Positions 25,901-33,966 of a stretch of DNA of 44,959 nt are shown here, piece after piece. A model generated the notes under the pieces. It had not been told where the DNA came from. It worked only from the letters and a program-made list of their open reading frames with translations, and ran no database searches. Origin of the DNA: Bacteroidales bacterium (GTDB taxonomy: Bacteria; Bacteroidota; Bacteroidia; Bacteroidales; P3); NCBI GenBank assembly GCA_017454015.1, contig JAFTDW010000051.1, positions 1-44,959 of the forward strand, in the 5' to 3' direction. How positions within the stretch are numbered: position 1 is the first letter of the stretch; the number at the start of each line of letters is the position of its first letter. The translations under genes and the position numbers were made by a program.

Positions 25901-26964
25901 CCGCCACCGTCACAGCCTGCGCCTCATACCTGTGGCTCGGCAACACACTCTCCCACAGCGGCACCTACCTCTCCTCCAGCTTCATACCGCTCCTCAACAA
26001 AGAGGGCTGCGACAGCCTCGCCACCCTCCACCTCACCCTCTTCCCACAGGACACCTCGCTCAGCCGCGACACCTTCTGCCAGTCCACTCCCTACATCTAC
26101 TACGACACCGTCATAACCAGCCCGGGCATATACCGCCACCTCCTCTCCAACCGCTACGGCTGCGACAGCCTCTGCATCCTCCACCTACACATGCTCACAC
26201 CGCCCACCGTCAACATACAGGTGGAGCGGCTCTGCCATCTGCAATCCTATCTGCTGGGCACCGACACCTTGCTGCGCTACACCCATTGGAGCTCCTCTCC
26301 CGCCGACACCACGCTAACCCCTGCCGTCAACCTCAGCCAGGTCATCGTCTCGCCGCGCACTCCAACCGCCTACAGCCTCATCGCCGACCACTACGCCCCC
26401 CCGCGCTGCCCGGGCTCCGCCTCGGTAACCCTCTCACCCCTCCAACCCGTCAAAGCCAAGATGGACTACAGCCCGACCTGCCTCACCCCCGACAGGCTCA
26501 CACTCTCCGCCATAGACCGCTCACAGCACACCATTGGCCGCCGCTGGTACGTCAACGACCAAGACCAAGGCAACAGCGTCAACCTCTCCTACAACGCCGC
26601 ACCACTCGACACTATCATCCGCCTCGCACTCGAAGTCTACAACGACCAATGCCACGACACTGCGCTGGCTCTCGTCCCCGTCATGCTCGGCACCGTCTAC
26701 GTTCCCAACAGCTTCACACCCGACGAACCCGCCAACAACCGCTTCCGCGTCTTCTGCTCCGACATAAAGGACTATCACATAGCCATCTACTCTCGCAACG
26801 GCTTAGCGATCTACCAAAGCAGCAACCCCGACGACGAATGGGACGGCTCCTACAAAGGAAAACCCTGCCCTCAAGGAGCTTACGTTTACGTCATCACCTA
26901 CCGCCACAAACTCTCCACCGACGCCCTCCTCCACCAAAAAGGCACCATCCTCCTCCTGCGATAG
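19930..26964 (+). CDS. Giant type IX-secreted repeat protein (LRR, GCDS repeats, FISUMP-like insert)
   Basis: A 2344-residue exported protein. Signal peptide at 1-20; BspA-like leucine-rich repeats at about 60-245 (IGSYAFGNCYSFYSVTIPPGVTHIGKGAF); Cys-containing repeats from about 265 of the type C..F.W.G..(F/Y)...GCDS; and a FISUMP-like domain at about 411-672 (GNLQYR...LFGWGTSGWNNG...YWSSSHES...HAVRPAHD) inserted inside one such repeat. From about 760 to 1935, 20 units alternate strictly, apart from one ordinary unit in the middle. Three ordinary units, an Ig-like segment and a gliding-motility-type sorting domain follow (about 2256-2344; VPNSFTPDEPANN...NGLAIYQ...WDGSYKGKPCPQGAYVY). It is probably a cell-surface adhesin or matrix protein; its ligand is unknown. 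It implies a type IX secretion system elsewhere. Confidence 0.88.
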   Translation: MRRLTVLLLCVFSALAVRGQAYDFYQTINPGDTLYYKITSTSPREVKVVNPTGNTGNRTWEGHAQPRNNIAIPATVSHGGLSYNVTAIGSYAFGNCYSFYSVTIPPGVTHIGKGAFYNCMSLISVTLANSVAVIDTQSFSNCSGLTTLTLPSALQRVCYSAFSSCSGLRGTLIIPNQVATIEAFAFGNCNAVTMLVVGSGVRTIGPRAFAMCFRLGFIDMLPTVPPQIDSTTFSYHTTGVSPVNRSTPVHVPCGSLPAYLTAPHWNYFTNIYQDPSCPQITRYDTAVCEGHFPVAWRGHSFAAAGSCVDTLPSHGGSDSLVILTVKAKDTSVNRVQASTCNSISWHGQEYRQSGVYRYTMRGGNHLRCDSTDILDLTIRHSSNGDTVVVACDSFVWHGRTYKSSTTPPVGASRGKFSVGSSLQVTFATGNLQYRASSGEWRIAPEQYEVTTYNNRNIGPSYSGWIDLFGWGTSGWNNGNTYYRPYDYASNSNAATGYGYGPVDGSSYQADLRGRFADADWCWHNAIATAGGEAGVWRTLTAAEWRYVTSGRPGAATLRGRVVISNQGQEVVKGLLLLPDDWQLPAGATFSSTMQNQYSLAEWHTMENAGAVLLPCTGYRNSLQYFPTPAGNYWSSSHESTDRAHYLMFNANSTTTYTNPADRNMGHAVRPAHDLPTYTFSAGNAQGCDSTVTLRLTIHHPTYGDSNAVVCDSFSWHRNSLRSSGTYRSDSLPAPFVLRGLHGCDSAVRLHLSVNHSTGAQVYDTIVLSQLPWNYHTYSLAAVVFPPGSRQWDTVVHIATRNQWGCDSLIEYHLAVRRDVTDTIDSTLCENALPLQWNGRTFSLSMCNQQGSTCVITSSIRFSGGGSHGEDSLLVMRLTVLRNSHSSYYDTIVENQLPHRFGSLVVRQYGIDTTITLRGSNGCDSLLSYHLYVHRNVCDTLDSAVCQEMLPLRWNGILFDTTGLSLHTGNVWTVQQSVALRAHTGADSLLTLRLFVHLNSYAVLHDTIVQNRLPHTALGCLFTGFSADTLITLRDMAGCDSLVHYLLYVHRNTSGRADSVVCEGDLPLQWNTRLFDTTGIYRISGVWNMQQSDTLLASTGADSVVLMRLHVLRNSRSDYYDTTVQNALPRTFGGRSFHGSVADTLFVLSNAMGCDSLLHYHLYVHRNTCDTLDSAACYNNLPLTWGGISFMPPASGSGLLVLNDTLHSQGSADSIIVRRLLVLPVYHTHLYDTICSDSTLLFLDTSYSLPGSHSHSLLSLAGCDSTVTLHLAVNPVTHSSYHDTVTENNLPHTFLGTTFSAFRADTTLHTVNTRGCDSAVHYTLYVHRNIYDTADSTVCQGLLPLQWNSRLFDTTGIGAQNGAFVAVQNDTLRAHTGADSILTMRLHILRNSGSLHCDTAVENALPLTFMGASIGRHCTDTTFHIPNAAGCDSAVHYRLHIYYNIVRTVDTSVCPSALPFAWNGVTFHSDSTASLLMPAAGAHGQDSTLILRLHLLQNSSSHIYDTIVQNALPRRYRDSLFTGPVSNRQFLAVNAAGCDSLISYSLYVFWNQQRYLDTSVCEGSMPLRWGRWTWSLTSGSWQTPSSRWELAAGHRADTLRTVAGADSIVLYTLHVLRNSSAYRADTIVRRQLPHQAVGCLFGRAVSDTLVVLSNAVGCDSLIHYSLYVWPDRQRRIDTAVCEGLLPLLWHRHRLSGEGCVDDTLARVGPHGEDSITTLCLRMKHNSRSQVVEHILQNDLPHTYLGHSFADTASHVPFVIANAAGCDSLIDYTLAVCRNSAAAADSDVCLAHLPLLWNGVAFTRDSTLAVTLTNHCGADSTLHMTVYVRDSSSSHLSDTIVENQLPWTFNGRRFTGGMPSTTILLRNRWGCDSLIHYSLYVHGNINIRLDTAVCQETLPIIWDGHTLSAAGTSRFTYPAVSGADSIRHYSLTVYPSYEFHDTVLACDTFVWCGSPFTRSGLYHSSAYLPLSTIHGCDSLRHLHLTLGHSNSGSATVTACASYLWLGNTLSHSGTYLSSSFIPLLNKEGCDSLATLHLTLFPQDTSLSRDTFCQSTPYIYYDTVITSPGIYRHLLSNRYGCDSLCILHLHMLTPPTVNIQVERLCHLQSYLLGTDTLLRYTHWSSSPADTTLTPAVNLSQVIVSPRTPTAYSLIADHYAPPRCPGSASVTLSPLQPVKAKMDYSPTCLTPDRLTLSAIDRSQHTIGRRWYVNDQDQGNSVNLSYNAAPLDTIIRLALEVYNDQCHDTALALVPVMLGTVYVPNSFTPDEPANNRFRVFCSDIKDYHIAIYSRNGLAIYQSSNPDDEWDGSYKGKPCPQGAYVYVITYRHKLSTDALLHQKGTILLLR

Positions 26965-26969
26965 AAAGC

Positions 26970-27032
26970 TGAAAGGTTAAAAGGCTGAAAGGCTAGTCCT
27001 TTAAACCCTATAACTTTTAAACCTTCCATTTC
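26970..27032. repeat. G/T-rich tract with inverted A/C-rich partner
   Basis: AAGGTTAAAAGG and GGCTGAAAGG are followed by CCTTTAAACCCTATAACTTTTAAACCTT, so the tract can fold back on itself imperfectly. It lies between the convergent giant gene and queD and may serve as a weak two-way terminator. Confidence 0.5.
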
Positions 27033-27095
27033 ATGAGTCGTTTTCTGGCTGCGGCAGTGTAAGCAAGCTTCCACTGCTATTGCTGAACGAAAACG

Positions 27096-27509
27096 TTAAA
27101 AAATAAGTTCTGCGTATGAGCTCTCCGTCTCATGCAGACGTATTGAGCGGAGCGCGACGCCGGCAGGCAGGTGCGGCGTGAGGAGCGAAGCAAAATGCTG
27201 CAACAGGTACTCCGTCGTGGGCTCAAAAGGCAGCACTATTGTCTTAGTTGGAAGGTCGTGAGGAAAGCACGACTGCTGTGAGAGCACCAATGCGTGGTCG
27301 AAAGGCTCCACAATATGTTCCGACACGATAGCTTTGAGGGATGAGAAATCCATCACCATGCCTTGTGGCGAGGGTGCTGCAGCCGCCTCGCCACCCACCG
27401 TCACCGCAAGTTTATATGAATGGCCGTGGATGTTGCGGCAACGGCCATCGTAGCCCGTGAGGGCATGTGCCATCTCAAACGAGAAAAGCTTCGTAACCCG
27501 GAGCTCCAT
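27096..27509 (-). CDS. queD: 6-carboxytetrahydropterin synthase (QueD/PTPS family)
   Basis: A 137-residue member of the 6-pyruvoyl-tetrahydropterin synthase family. Zinc ligands are His15 (FEMAHAL), His28 and His30 (NIHGH). The catalytic Cys24 in CRNIHGH is spaced as in QueD. MDFSSLKAIV, FDHALVL and PTTEYLLQHFASLL are further family segments, with Glu in RLHETESSYAEL near the C-terminus. QueD makes the carboxypterin precursor of preQ0 and queuosine for tRNA modification. It lies 2 bp after the exported nitroreductase-like gene, so the two share a transcript. queC, queE and queF are not in the window. Confidence 0.9.
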   Translation of the reverse strand: MELRVTKLFSFEMAHALTGYDGRCRNIHGHSYKLAVTVGGEAAAAPSPQGMVMDFSSLKAIVSEHIVEPFDHALVLSQQSCFPHDLPTKTIVLPFEPTTEYLLQHFASLLTPHLPAGVALRSIRLHETESSYAELIF

Positions 27510-27511
27510 GA

Positions 27512-28150
27512 CTATCGCTGCACGCGACCCACGGGGTGGGCCAGCATTGGTTTGGCGTTGTTAAGCTTCAGAAGTTTGGAGATCGCCTCGCGGTTGATGG
27601 AGCCGCACGCCACTGTGCCGTAGAGGTCGCTCGACGCACAGAAGAGATAGATGTCCTGGCTCACATATCCGCAGTCGACTGCGGAGTAGAAGTCGCGGCT
27701 CGCAGTGTCGAAATCCTTCATCTTGTCGAAATTGGCGACAAGAACCACCACCACCGGTGCCTTGCCGAAGAACTCCTGCTGACTCACCTCCTTGCGGTGG
27801 TCGCCACCAAGCACCAGGCTGAGGATATGCTTCTCCGGGCGGTAGAGATACACGCCCTTCTTCATAAATACATAGAGTTCTATCTCTTGCGCGTTGCGTG
27901 CTGTAGGGGTGGTGCGTTTGTGCACATCGGGGCGGTTCTCGCCACAGGCCATCCACAGCAGTGTGGAGAGGTGTTCCTCACGCACGTCGCCAGCGATAAA
28001 GTCGCGATAGGTTTGGCGCATCTCGCAGGCTATGCGCAGAGGCTGTTCGCCGCCCAGCTCGGGGGCCATAAGTTGGATAGTCTTTTCCTGCGCCGAGGCG
28101 GCAAAAGAGGCTGCGACGGCAAAAAGTGCCAAAAGAGGGGTCTTTTTCAT
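27512..28150 (-). CDS. Exported nitroreductase-like (SagB/ThcOx type) protein
   Basis: A 212-residue protein with a clear signal peptide (MKKTPLLALFAVAASFAASAQ), then a nitroreductase-family fold: LSTLLWMACGENRP...RTTPTARNAQEIELYVFMKKGVYLY, a central variable part, and SAVDCGYVSQDIYLFCASSDLYGTVACGSIN near the C-terminus. These are the FMN- and dimer-contact segments of SagB-like nitroreductases. Export of an FMN enzyme is less usual than a cytosolic location. The substrate is unknown. It precedes queD by 2 bp, but I know of no biochemical link between them. Confidence 0.82.
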   Translation of the reverse strand: MKKTPLLALFAVAASFAASAQEKTIQLMAPELGGEQPLRIACEMRQTYRDFIAGDVREEHLSTLLWMACGENRPDVHKRTTPTARNAQEIELYVFMKKGVYLYRPEKHILSLVLGGDHRKEVSQQEFFGKAPVVVVLVANFDKMKDFDTASRDFYSAVDCGYVSQDIYLFCASSDLYGTVACGSINREAISKLLKLNNAKPMLAHPVGRVQR

Positions 28151-28154
28151 GATT

Positions 28155-28305
28155 ATTAAGGTTGGAAGGGTTTTAGGGTTCTAAGGGTTCAAGGTTTCAA
28201 GGTTCTAAGGTTCTAAAGGTTTAGGGGGTTGGGGGTTAGAATATTAACTTTAAACCTTTAAACTTTTCAACCTTTTAACCTTTTAACTTTTTAACTTTTA
28301 GTATA
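28155..28305. repeat. G/T-rich tract facing an A/C-rich tract
   Basis: About 80 bp of GGTTCTAAGGG-like words are followed by about 60 bp of the complementary type (TTTAAACCTTTAAACTTTTC...CCTTTTAAC). The two halves can pair imperfectly over a long distance. This 172-bp gap between clpX and the nitroreductase-like gene holds no coding sequence that I can see. Confidence 0.6.
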
Positions 28306-28322
28306 ACGCAACAATGGAATGT

Positions 28323-29618
28323 TTATTGCAGAGAGTTGTTGATTTTTGACTTGTCGATCTGAGTGGCGGCGTATTCACGTGTGACGGTTATTGTGTCTTG
28401 CTTGTGTTCTGGCAGGGTGAACATCATGTCGGTCATCACCGACTCCATTATGGAGCGGAGTCCGCGTGCGCCGAGCTTGTACTCTATGGCCTTGTCCACA
28501 ATCAGCTCGAGGGCTTGTGGCTCTATGACAAGCTCTACATTGTCCATCTTGAAGAGGGCTTTGTATTGCTTTACAAGCGCATTCTTGGGTTCGGTAAGTA
28601 TGCGCAACAGCGCACTGCGGTCGAGTGGGTTGAGGTGGGTAAGTATCGGAAAGCGGCCAACAAGCTCCGGTATAAGGCCAAACTTCTTGAGATCCATTGG
28701 CAGTATGTATTGCATAAGGTTCTCGCGGTCGAGGCTTTGTCGCGACGAGGTGGCATTGTAGCCTATAGCGCCCATCTTGAGGCGCGAACCTATGGTGCGG
28801 TCTATGCCGCTGAATGCGCCTCCCGATATGAAGAGTATGTTGCGGGTGTCGACAGGTATGAGCTTTTGTTCTGGGTGTTTGCGACCTCCCTCTGGAGGCA
28901 CGTTGATCACGGCGCCTTCTATGAGTTTGAGGAGGGCCTGCTGCACACCCTCGCCCGAGACGTCGCGGGTGATGGAGGGGTTGTCGCTCTTGCGCGCTAT
29001 CTTGTCGATCTCGTCGATGAACACTATGCCGCGTTCGGCAGCTTTGACGTCGTAGTTGGCGGCTTGGAGCAGACGAGTGAGTATGGTCTCCACATCCTCG
29101 CCAACATAGCCGGCCTCGGTAATCACCGTGGCATCGGCAATGCAGAAAGGCACGTCGAGCAGGCGCGCTATGGTCTTGGCAAGAAGGGTTTTGCCGGTAC
29201 CTGTCTCGCCCACCACAATGATGTTGGACTTTTCTATCTCCACATCGTCGGTTTTGCCGCTGGGATGTTCATCGGAATAGCGCAGTCGCTTGTAATGGTT
29301 GTAGACGGCTACCGAGAGCACCCTCTTAGCCTCGTCCTGCCCTATGACATATTGGTCGAGGTACGCTTTTATCTTGGCGGGCGACGGGATGGCTCCGGAG
29401 CCGGAATCCGGCACAAGAAGTTGCTTCTTCAGAGCACCCTGCGGTGCTGCGGGCCTACGCGGCGGGTCGACGAATATGCCGTTATCGGCAAGTATCAGGT
29501 TGGCGTTTTCTATGCAGCGGTCGCAGATATAGGCACCCTGGCCTGCAAGCAGCATACGCACTTTACTGTTGCTTTCACCACAAAAAGAGCAGTGGGGTGT
29601 TTTGTTGTTGGAAGCCAT
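28323..29618 (-). CDS. clpX: ATP-dependent Clp protease ATP-binding subunit ClpX
   Basis: A 431-residue AAA+ unfoldase. The N-terminal zinc-binding domain has Cys10, Cys13, Cys32 and Cys35 (CSFC...CDRC). Walker A is GETGTGKT (137-144), Walker B is [10 protein letters not shown], and the pore loop region [12 protein letters not shown] and sensor segments are intact. It feeds unfolded substrates to ClpP in the cytosol. clpP is usually nearby in Bacteroidetes but is not in this window; upstream (rightward) lies rodA. Confidence 0.97.
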   Translation of the reverse strand: MASNNKTPHCSFCGESNSKVRMLLAGQGAYICDRCIENANLILADNGIFVDPPRRPAAPQGALKKQLLVPDSGSGAIPSPAKIKAYLDQYVIGQDEAKRVLSVAVYNHYKRLRYSDEHPSGKTDDVEIEKSNIIVVGETGTGKTLLAKTIARLLDVPFCIADATVITEAGYVGEDVETILTRLLQAANYDVKAAERGIVFIDEIDKIARKSDNPSITRDVSGEGVQQALLKLIEGAVINVPPEGGRKHPEQKLIPVDTRNILFISGGAFSGIDRTIGSRLKMGAIGYNATSSRQSLDRENLMQYILPMDLKKFGLIPELVGRFPILTHLNPLDRSALLRILTEPKNALVKQYKALFKMDNVELVIEPQALELIVDKAIEYKLGARGLRSIMESVMTDMMFTLPEHKQDTITVTREYAATQIDKSKINNSLQ

Positions 29619-29629
29619 TGTAAGGTTAT

Positions 29630-29700
29630 ATGGTTTTAAGGCTTTAGGGTTATAGGGTTTTAGGGATTAACCATTTAACTTTTCGACCTTTATCTTTTTG
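29630..29700. repeat. G/T-rich degenerate tract
   Basis: GGTTTTAAGGCTTTAGGG-like words, then a short complementary run (AACCATTTAACTTTTCGACCTTT), between rodA and clpX. No other feature is seen in this gap. Confidence 0.5.
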
Positions 29701-29708
29701 ACTTTTTA

Positions 29709-30965
29709 TCACATTCCCTGAGTGCGGGATGCGTCTTGGCGGATAAATACAAAGAGAAGTATGGTGAAGGCAAGAAGGGAAGAGCCTCCATAGCTGAAGA
29801 AAGGCAAGGGGATACCAATGACAGGCAGCAAACCGATAACCATGCCTATATTGATAAAGAAGTGCATGAACAGGATGCCCGCCACGCAGTAGCCGTAGAC
29901 CCTCGAAAAGATGGAGTGCTGGCGCTCGGCCACGGTGATGATGCGGACAAGCAGCAGCAGATAGGCCCCAATGACCAGGGCACTGCCCCAGAAACCCCAC
30001 TCCTCGCCCACGGTGCAGAATATGAAGTCGGTCTCCTGCTCCGGCACAAAGTCGGCCTTGGTTATAGTGCCGTGAAGAAAGCCTTTGCCAAGCAAGCCAC
30101 CCGAGCCTATGGCAATCTTGGACTGGTGCACGTTGTAGCCTGCACCCTTGAGGTCGTCCGACTTTCCAAGGAGCACCTCTATACGCTCCCTTTGGTGAGC
30201 CTCAAGAATATTGTTGAATGCAAAATCGACAGAGAACGTAAAGACGGTACAGAGTACAAAGGCTGCAAAGGTGGCTATATAGTCTTTGCGTGTACGCTTT
30301 GAGAGCCAAATAAACAGCCACGCTATGCAGAACAAGGCAATGATACCCACCAGCAGGAATTTGTTGACAAGGAGAGCCAACACGAAGAGTACCACGGCGA
30401 TGAAGCCGAAAATAGGTATTTGGGGGCTCAGTCCTTCGCGGAAGAGCGGGAAGAGAAATCCTGCAAAAACCAGGGCAGAGCCGGTATCGTGCTGAAGCAG
30501 CACAAGAGCGGCTGGGATACCTATAAGTGCAGCAAGGGTAACCCACGTGCGTTTCTGGCGTATGTCGAAGTCTATCTGTCCCATAGAGTAGGCAACAGCG
30601 AGAGCCGTGGCAAACTTCGCAAACTCCGAGGGCTGCAGCTTGAACGGCCCTATGTCAATCCACGACCGCGCCCCTTTGGTTACCGTGGCTATGAATAGCG
30701 TGACAACGAGCAGTATGATTATAGCGGCATAGATGATATAGGCGGCGGTGCTGAACACGCGCGGGTCGGTCTTGAGAACAGCAAAGGCGGTGATGGCGGC
30801 CAGGGCTATCCATATAATCTGTCGACCGTGCTGCGAGTCGAAATCGAACACGGCGGCATGCGCATCGCTGAAAGTAGCGGCATAGATGTTTATCCAACCA
30901 AACAACACAAGCCCTATATAGAGCAGTATAAGCTGTCTGTCGTATTTACGGTTGATGGGGGGCAT
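29709..30965 (-). CDS. rodA: Rod shape-determining glycosyltransferase RodA
   Basis: A 418-residue SEDS-family membrane protein with about ten membrane helices. Signatures include WIDIGPFKLQPSEFAKFATAL in the middle, DFIFCTVGEEWGFWGS, and near the C-terminus NIGMVIGLLPVIGIPLPFFSYGGSS. RodA polymerises lipid II glycan strands during side-wall elongation and works with PBP2, whose gene lies directly upstream (90 bp). The pair therefore forms the elongasome synthase operon. Confidence 0.96.
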   Translation of the reverse strand: MPPINRKYDRQLILLYIGLVLFGWINIYAATFSDAHAAVFDFDSQHGRQIIWIALAAITAFAVLKTDPRVFSTAAYIIYAAIIILLVVTLFIATVTKGARSWIDIGPFKLQPSEFAKFATALAVAYSMGQIDFDIRQKRTWVTLAALIGIPAALVLLQHDTGSALVFAGFLFPLFREGLSPQIPIFGFIAVVLFVLALLVNKFLLVGIIALFCIAWLFIWLSKRTRKDYIATFAAFVLCTVFTFSVDFAFNNILEAHQRERIEVLLGKSDDLKGAGYNVHQSKIAIGSGGLLGKGFLHGTITKADFVPEQETDFIFCTVGEEWGFWGSALVIGAYLLLLVRIITVAERQHSIFSRVYGYCVAGILFMHFFINIGMVIGLLPVIGIPLPFFSYGGSSLLAFTILLFVFIRQDASRTQGM

Positions 30966-31055
30966 GGGGGGAGGTTTAAAGTTAGAAAGGAGTTGGGGCT
31001 ATCACATCCATCCGGGGCTTCCTGTTCATCCACTCTATCCTATCTGTCACAATTC

Positions 31056-32891
31056 TCAGTGGCGCCTGGGCAGGGGAAGCTTCTGGCACGGGGCCACCTC
31101 GCGGTAGTGTTTTTCAAAGTCTTTGCGTTTCACTTCACCGTTGATATATTTCTCTATGATAAGTCCTGCTATAGGGGCGGCCCACGAGCCGCCGCCACCG
31201 CGGGCGTTCTCCACATACACAGCCACGGCGATGACTGGATTGTCGAGTGGGGCGAAGGCAATGAACACCGAGTGGTCGTCGCCTGCATTCTGGGCCGTGC
31301 CCGTCTTGCCGCACACAGCGATACCGGGGACGCTGGCCTTGTGAGCCGTTCCGCCGGGCTCGTGCACCACGTCGTACATACCGTGGGCGGCTATGTCGAA
31401 CCATTGGCGGCTTATACCTGTTTCATGGTGTTCCAAAAACTCTTGGCGCTGCAGCGAGTCGGGGCCGTAGTAGCGCAGGAGGTGTGGGGTGCAGTAGTAG
31501 CCGCGGTTGGCAACGATGCAGGCAAGGTTGACCATCTGTATCGGGACCACCTCCACCTCGCCCTGCCCTATGCTGTTGGAGTAGATGGTGGAGAAAGCCC
31601 ACCCGTCGCGACCGTACCAACGGTTGTAGTATGCCGTGTCGGGTATGTTGCCTTTGTTCACATTGGGGAGGTCGAGTGGGAGCCGCTGCCCAAATCCGAG
31701 CCTCAGCATATAGTCGTGCCACTGTGTAAGCCCATACTGGCTGTCTTTGGCACTGCTTCTGAACTTTCCCTGCTGAATGATACGCTTGTAGACGTGGTAG
31801 AAATAGGGGTTGCACGACATCTTGATAGCCTCCTGCACGCTTCGTGCGCTGGGGTGGTTGTGGCAGCCCACGAGCGACTTGTCGCAGACAAACCCCGTGG
31901 ATGGGGTGATGACACCCATCTGCAGCGCCGTGACGGCCTGCGCAACCTTGAATATCGAGCCTGGAGGGTACTGGGCCTGCAGCGCCCTGTTGAAGAGTGG
32001 TTTGGCAAGGTCTTCCTGAAGGCGCTTATAGTTGTCGCCGCGTTTGCGGCCCACCAACAGGTTAGGGTCGTAGGCCGGTGCCGATGCAAGAGTGAGCACC
32101 TCGCCGGTGGAAGGCTCTATGGCCACCACACAGCCGCGCTTGTTGGCCATGAGCTGCTCGGCATACTCCTGCAGCCTGGCGTCGAGGGTGGTATACAGGT
32201 TGCTGCCCTCCACGGGCACCGAATCGAAATGCCCGTTCTGGTAGGAGCCTATCTCGCGGTTATGCACGTCGACATGCATAACCTTCCTGCCCTTTATGCC
32301 GCGCAGCAGCTCCTCGTACTGCTTCTCCAGGCCGCTCTTGCCTATGTAGTCGCCCTGCTTGTAGTAGCTGTCGCGCTCTATGTCGTTGTTGTTCACCTCG
32401 CCTATATACCCAAGCACATGGGCAGCTATCGGCTTGTCGTAGATGCGGAGTGTTCGCTTCTGTATGTAGAAGCCTTTGAAGCGGTAAAGCTGGTTCTGCC
32501 ACGACCCATACTCCTCTTTGGAAATCTGCTTCATGAAAGCCGACGCCGAATAGCTCGAATATTTGCGGCAGGCTGTGAGTTTTGCTTCAAACTCCTCGCG
32601 GCTAATGCCCACGGCCTTGCAGAACGCCGCGGTGTCGAGATCCTTTATCATGCGAGGTATCACCATAAGGTCGTACACCGCCTCGTTGTACACCAGAAGC
32701 GAGCCGTTGCGGTCGTAGATAAGCCCGCGGGCGGGATACTGCGTCACGTTGCGCAACGCCTGCTTCTCGGCAAGGTCGCGGTAGCGGCGGTCAAACAGCT
32801 GCAGCGAGGCCACCCTTACCACAAAGATGGCCGCTATGATGATAAGGAACGCCTTGACGATGCCCGCCCTATTGCTGTACTGCCGTGACAT
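31056..32891 (-). CDS. mrdA: Penicillin-binding protein 2
   Basis: A 611-residue class B transpeptidase: a short cytoplasmic start and one membrane helix (about 9-28), the non-catalytic dimerisation domain, then the transpeptidase domain. Acylation Ser312 lies in the SxxK motif (SIFK), and Lys529 in the KTGTA motif. It crosslinks peptidoglycan made by RodA during cell elongation. In many Bacteroidetes mreBCD lie just upstream, but here a divergent nucleotidyltransferase gene occupies that side. The shape operon is therefore split, or begins at mrdA. Confidence 0.95.
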   Translation of the reverse strand: MSRQYSNRAGIVKAFLIIIAAIFVVRVASLQLFDRRYRDLAEKQALRNVTQYPARGLIYDRNGSLLVYNEAVYDLMVIPRMIKDLDTAAFCKAVGISREEFEAKLTACRKYSSYSASAFMKQISKEEYGSWQNQLYRFKGFYIQKRTLRIYDKPIAAHVLGYIGEVNNNDIERDSYYKQGDYIGKSGLEKQYEELLRGIKGRKVMHVDVHNREIGSYQNGHFDSVPVEGSNLYTTLDARLQEYAEQLMANKRGCVVAIEPSTGEVLTLASAPAYDPNLLVGRKRGDNYKRLQEDLAKPLFNRALQAQYPPGSIFKVAQAVTALQMGVITPSTGFVCDKSLVGCHNHPSARSVQEAIKMSCNPYFYHVYKRIIQQGKFRSSAKDSQYGLTQWHDYMLRLGFGQRLPLDLPNVNKGNIPDTAYYNRWYGRDGWAFSTIYSNSIGQGEVEVVPIQMVNLACIVANRGYYCTPHLLRYYGPDSLQRQEFLEHHETGISRQWFDIAAHGMYDVVHEPGGTAHKASVPGIAVCGKTGTAQNAGDDHSVFIAFAPLDNPVIAVAVYVENARGGGGSWAAPIAGLIIEKYINGEVKRKDFEKHYREVAPCQKLPLPRRH

Positions 32892-32988
32892 AATAGATTT
32901 ATTAACGCCATGAGGCCACCTTTATTGTGAAAAGAACACTTAAAATTCCATCTTTGCAAAATAATTCATCCCTCTCAGAATTTATTTA

Positions 32989-32996
32989 TATCTTTG
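32989..32996 (+). promoter_or_regulatory. Possible -7 promoter element before the nucleotidyltransferase gene
   Basis: TATCTTTG fits TAnnTTTG exactly, but no good TTTG lies 19-21 bp upstream. A near copy, ATCTTTGCAAAATA, occurs 40 bp earlier. The 163-bp gap also has to carry the mrdA promoter, which I could not place. Confidence 0.35.
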
Positions 32997-33054
32997 CAAA
33001 AAACAAATAGACGGAAATATCGTCCCAAAATATTGAACTAAAGAATTTTGCAAT

Positions 33055-33945
33055 ATGAAACCCACACTTTTGGTACTTGCTGCCGGCATGGGCAGCCGCT
33101 ACGGCGGGCTGAAACAGATGGATGCCGTGGGCCCAAACGGCGAGATTATTATGGACTATAGCATAGCCGACGCCATCAAGGCCGGATTTGGCAAAGTGGT
33201 GTTCGTCATACGCCATAGTTTCGAACAGGAGTTCAAATCCACCATCAACGCCGACCACTTCGGTGGCAAGATTGCCGTGGAGTATGTGTTTCAGGAACTC
33301 GACAGCCTGCCGCAAGGCTTCTGCGTCCCCGAGGGCCGCGAGAAACCATGGGGCACCAACCACGCCATCATGATGGCCGCCAACGCCATACACGAGCCCT
33401 TCGCCATCATCAATGCCGACGACTTCTATGGCGGAGATGCCTTCCGCGTGATGGCCAACCACCTGCGTACACTCGACGGAACCACAGGACAGTACTGCAT
33501 GGTGGGCTACCGTCTGGAAAACACCCTGAGCGAGAATGGCACCGTGAGCCGCGGCGTGTGCCAGGTGGACGAGCACAGCCACCTCGTCGGCATGACCGAA
33601 CGCACAGCCATAGAACGCACCCCACAAGGCATTGTATACCACGACGCCGACGGCTCCGCCCACGAGCTGCAACCCGACGCAACAGTGTCCATGAACCTCT
33701 TCGGTTTCACCCCCGACTACTTCGAGCAGAGCGCGCGCCTCTTCGTGGAGTTCCTCAAGGAACACGGCAACGAGCTCAAGTCGGAGTTCTACATCCCTTC
33801 CGCCGTCAACGCTCTCATCGGCAGCGGCTATGCCACCATGACAGTGCTGCATACCACCGCCAGCTGGTTTGGCGTCACTTACAAAGAAGACCGCCCCTCG
33901 GTAGTGGCCCGCCTCAAGGAGCTGCACGAACAAGGCGTGTATTGA
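33055..33945 (+). CDS. Sugar-phosphate nucleotidyltransferase family protein
   Basis: A 296-residue protein with the nucleotidyltransferase start LLVLAAGMGSRYGGLKQMDAVGPNGEIIMDYSI, which combines the G-x-G-x-R phosphate loop with a downstream Lys. AIINADDFYGGDAF resembles the metal-binding Asp segment. The family makes NDP-sugars from sugar-1-phosphates and an NTP. Which sugar or nucleotide is used here cannot be told. It is the first gene of a two-gene plus-strand set; the methyltransferase reading frame opens right at its stop. Confidence 0.85.
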   Translation: MKPTLLVLAAGMGSRYGGLKQMDAVGPNGEIIMDYSIADAIKAGFGKVVFVIRHSFEQEFKSTINADHFGGKIAVEYVFQELDSLPQGFCVPEGREKPWGTNHAIMMAANAIHEPFAIINADDFYGGDAFRVMANHLRTLDGTTGQYCMVGYRLENTLSENGTVSRGVCQVDEHSHLVGMTERTAIERTPQGIVYHDADGSAHELQPDATVSMNLFGFTPDYFEQSARLFVEFLKEHGNELKSEFYIPSAVNALIGSGYATMTVLHTTASWFGVTYKEDRPSVVARLKELHEQGVY

Positions 33946-33966
33946 TTGTTTTGCGATTTGTGGACT

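Noticed and set aside
22000-26200. Regularly spaced TGCGACAGC words, considered as a CRISPR array or DNA satellite
   Set aside because: They encode the GCDS motif of protein repeats in frame. Spacing varies and the DNA between is coding.
25773-26972. 399-codon Pro/His/Arg-rich frame overlapping the giant gene in another phase
   Set aside because: It exists only because of the repeated codon pattern of the giant gene; the composition is not protein-like.
30828-32888. 686-codon open frame on the plus strand opposite mrdA
   Set aside because: It mirrors the whole mrdA gene in a GC-rich region; the translation is low-information (Val/Ala/His/Gly-rich) with no motif, whereas mrdA has all family motifs.
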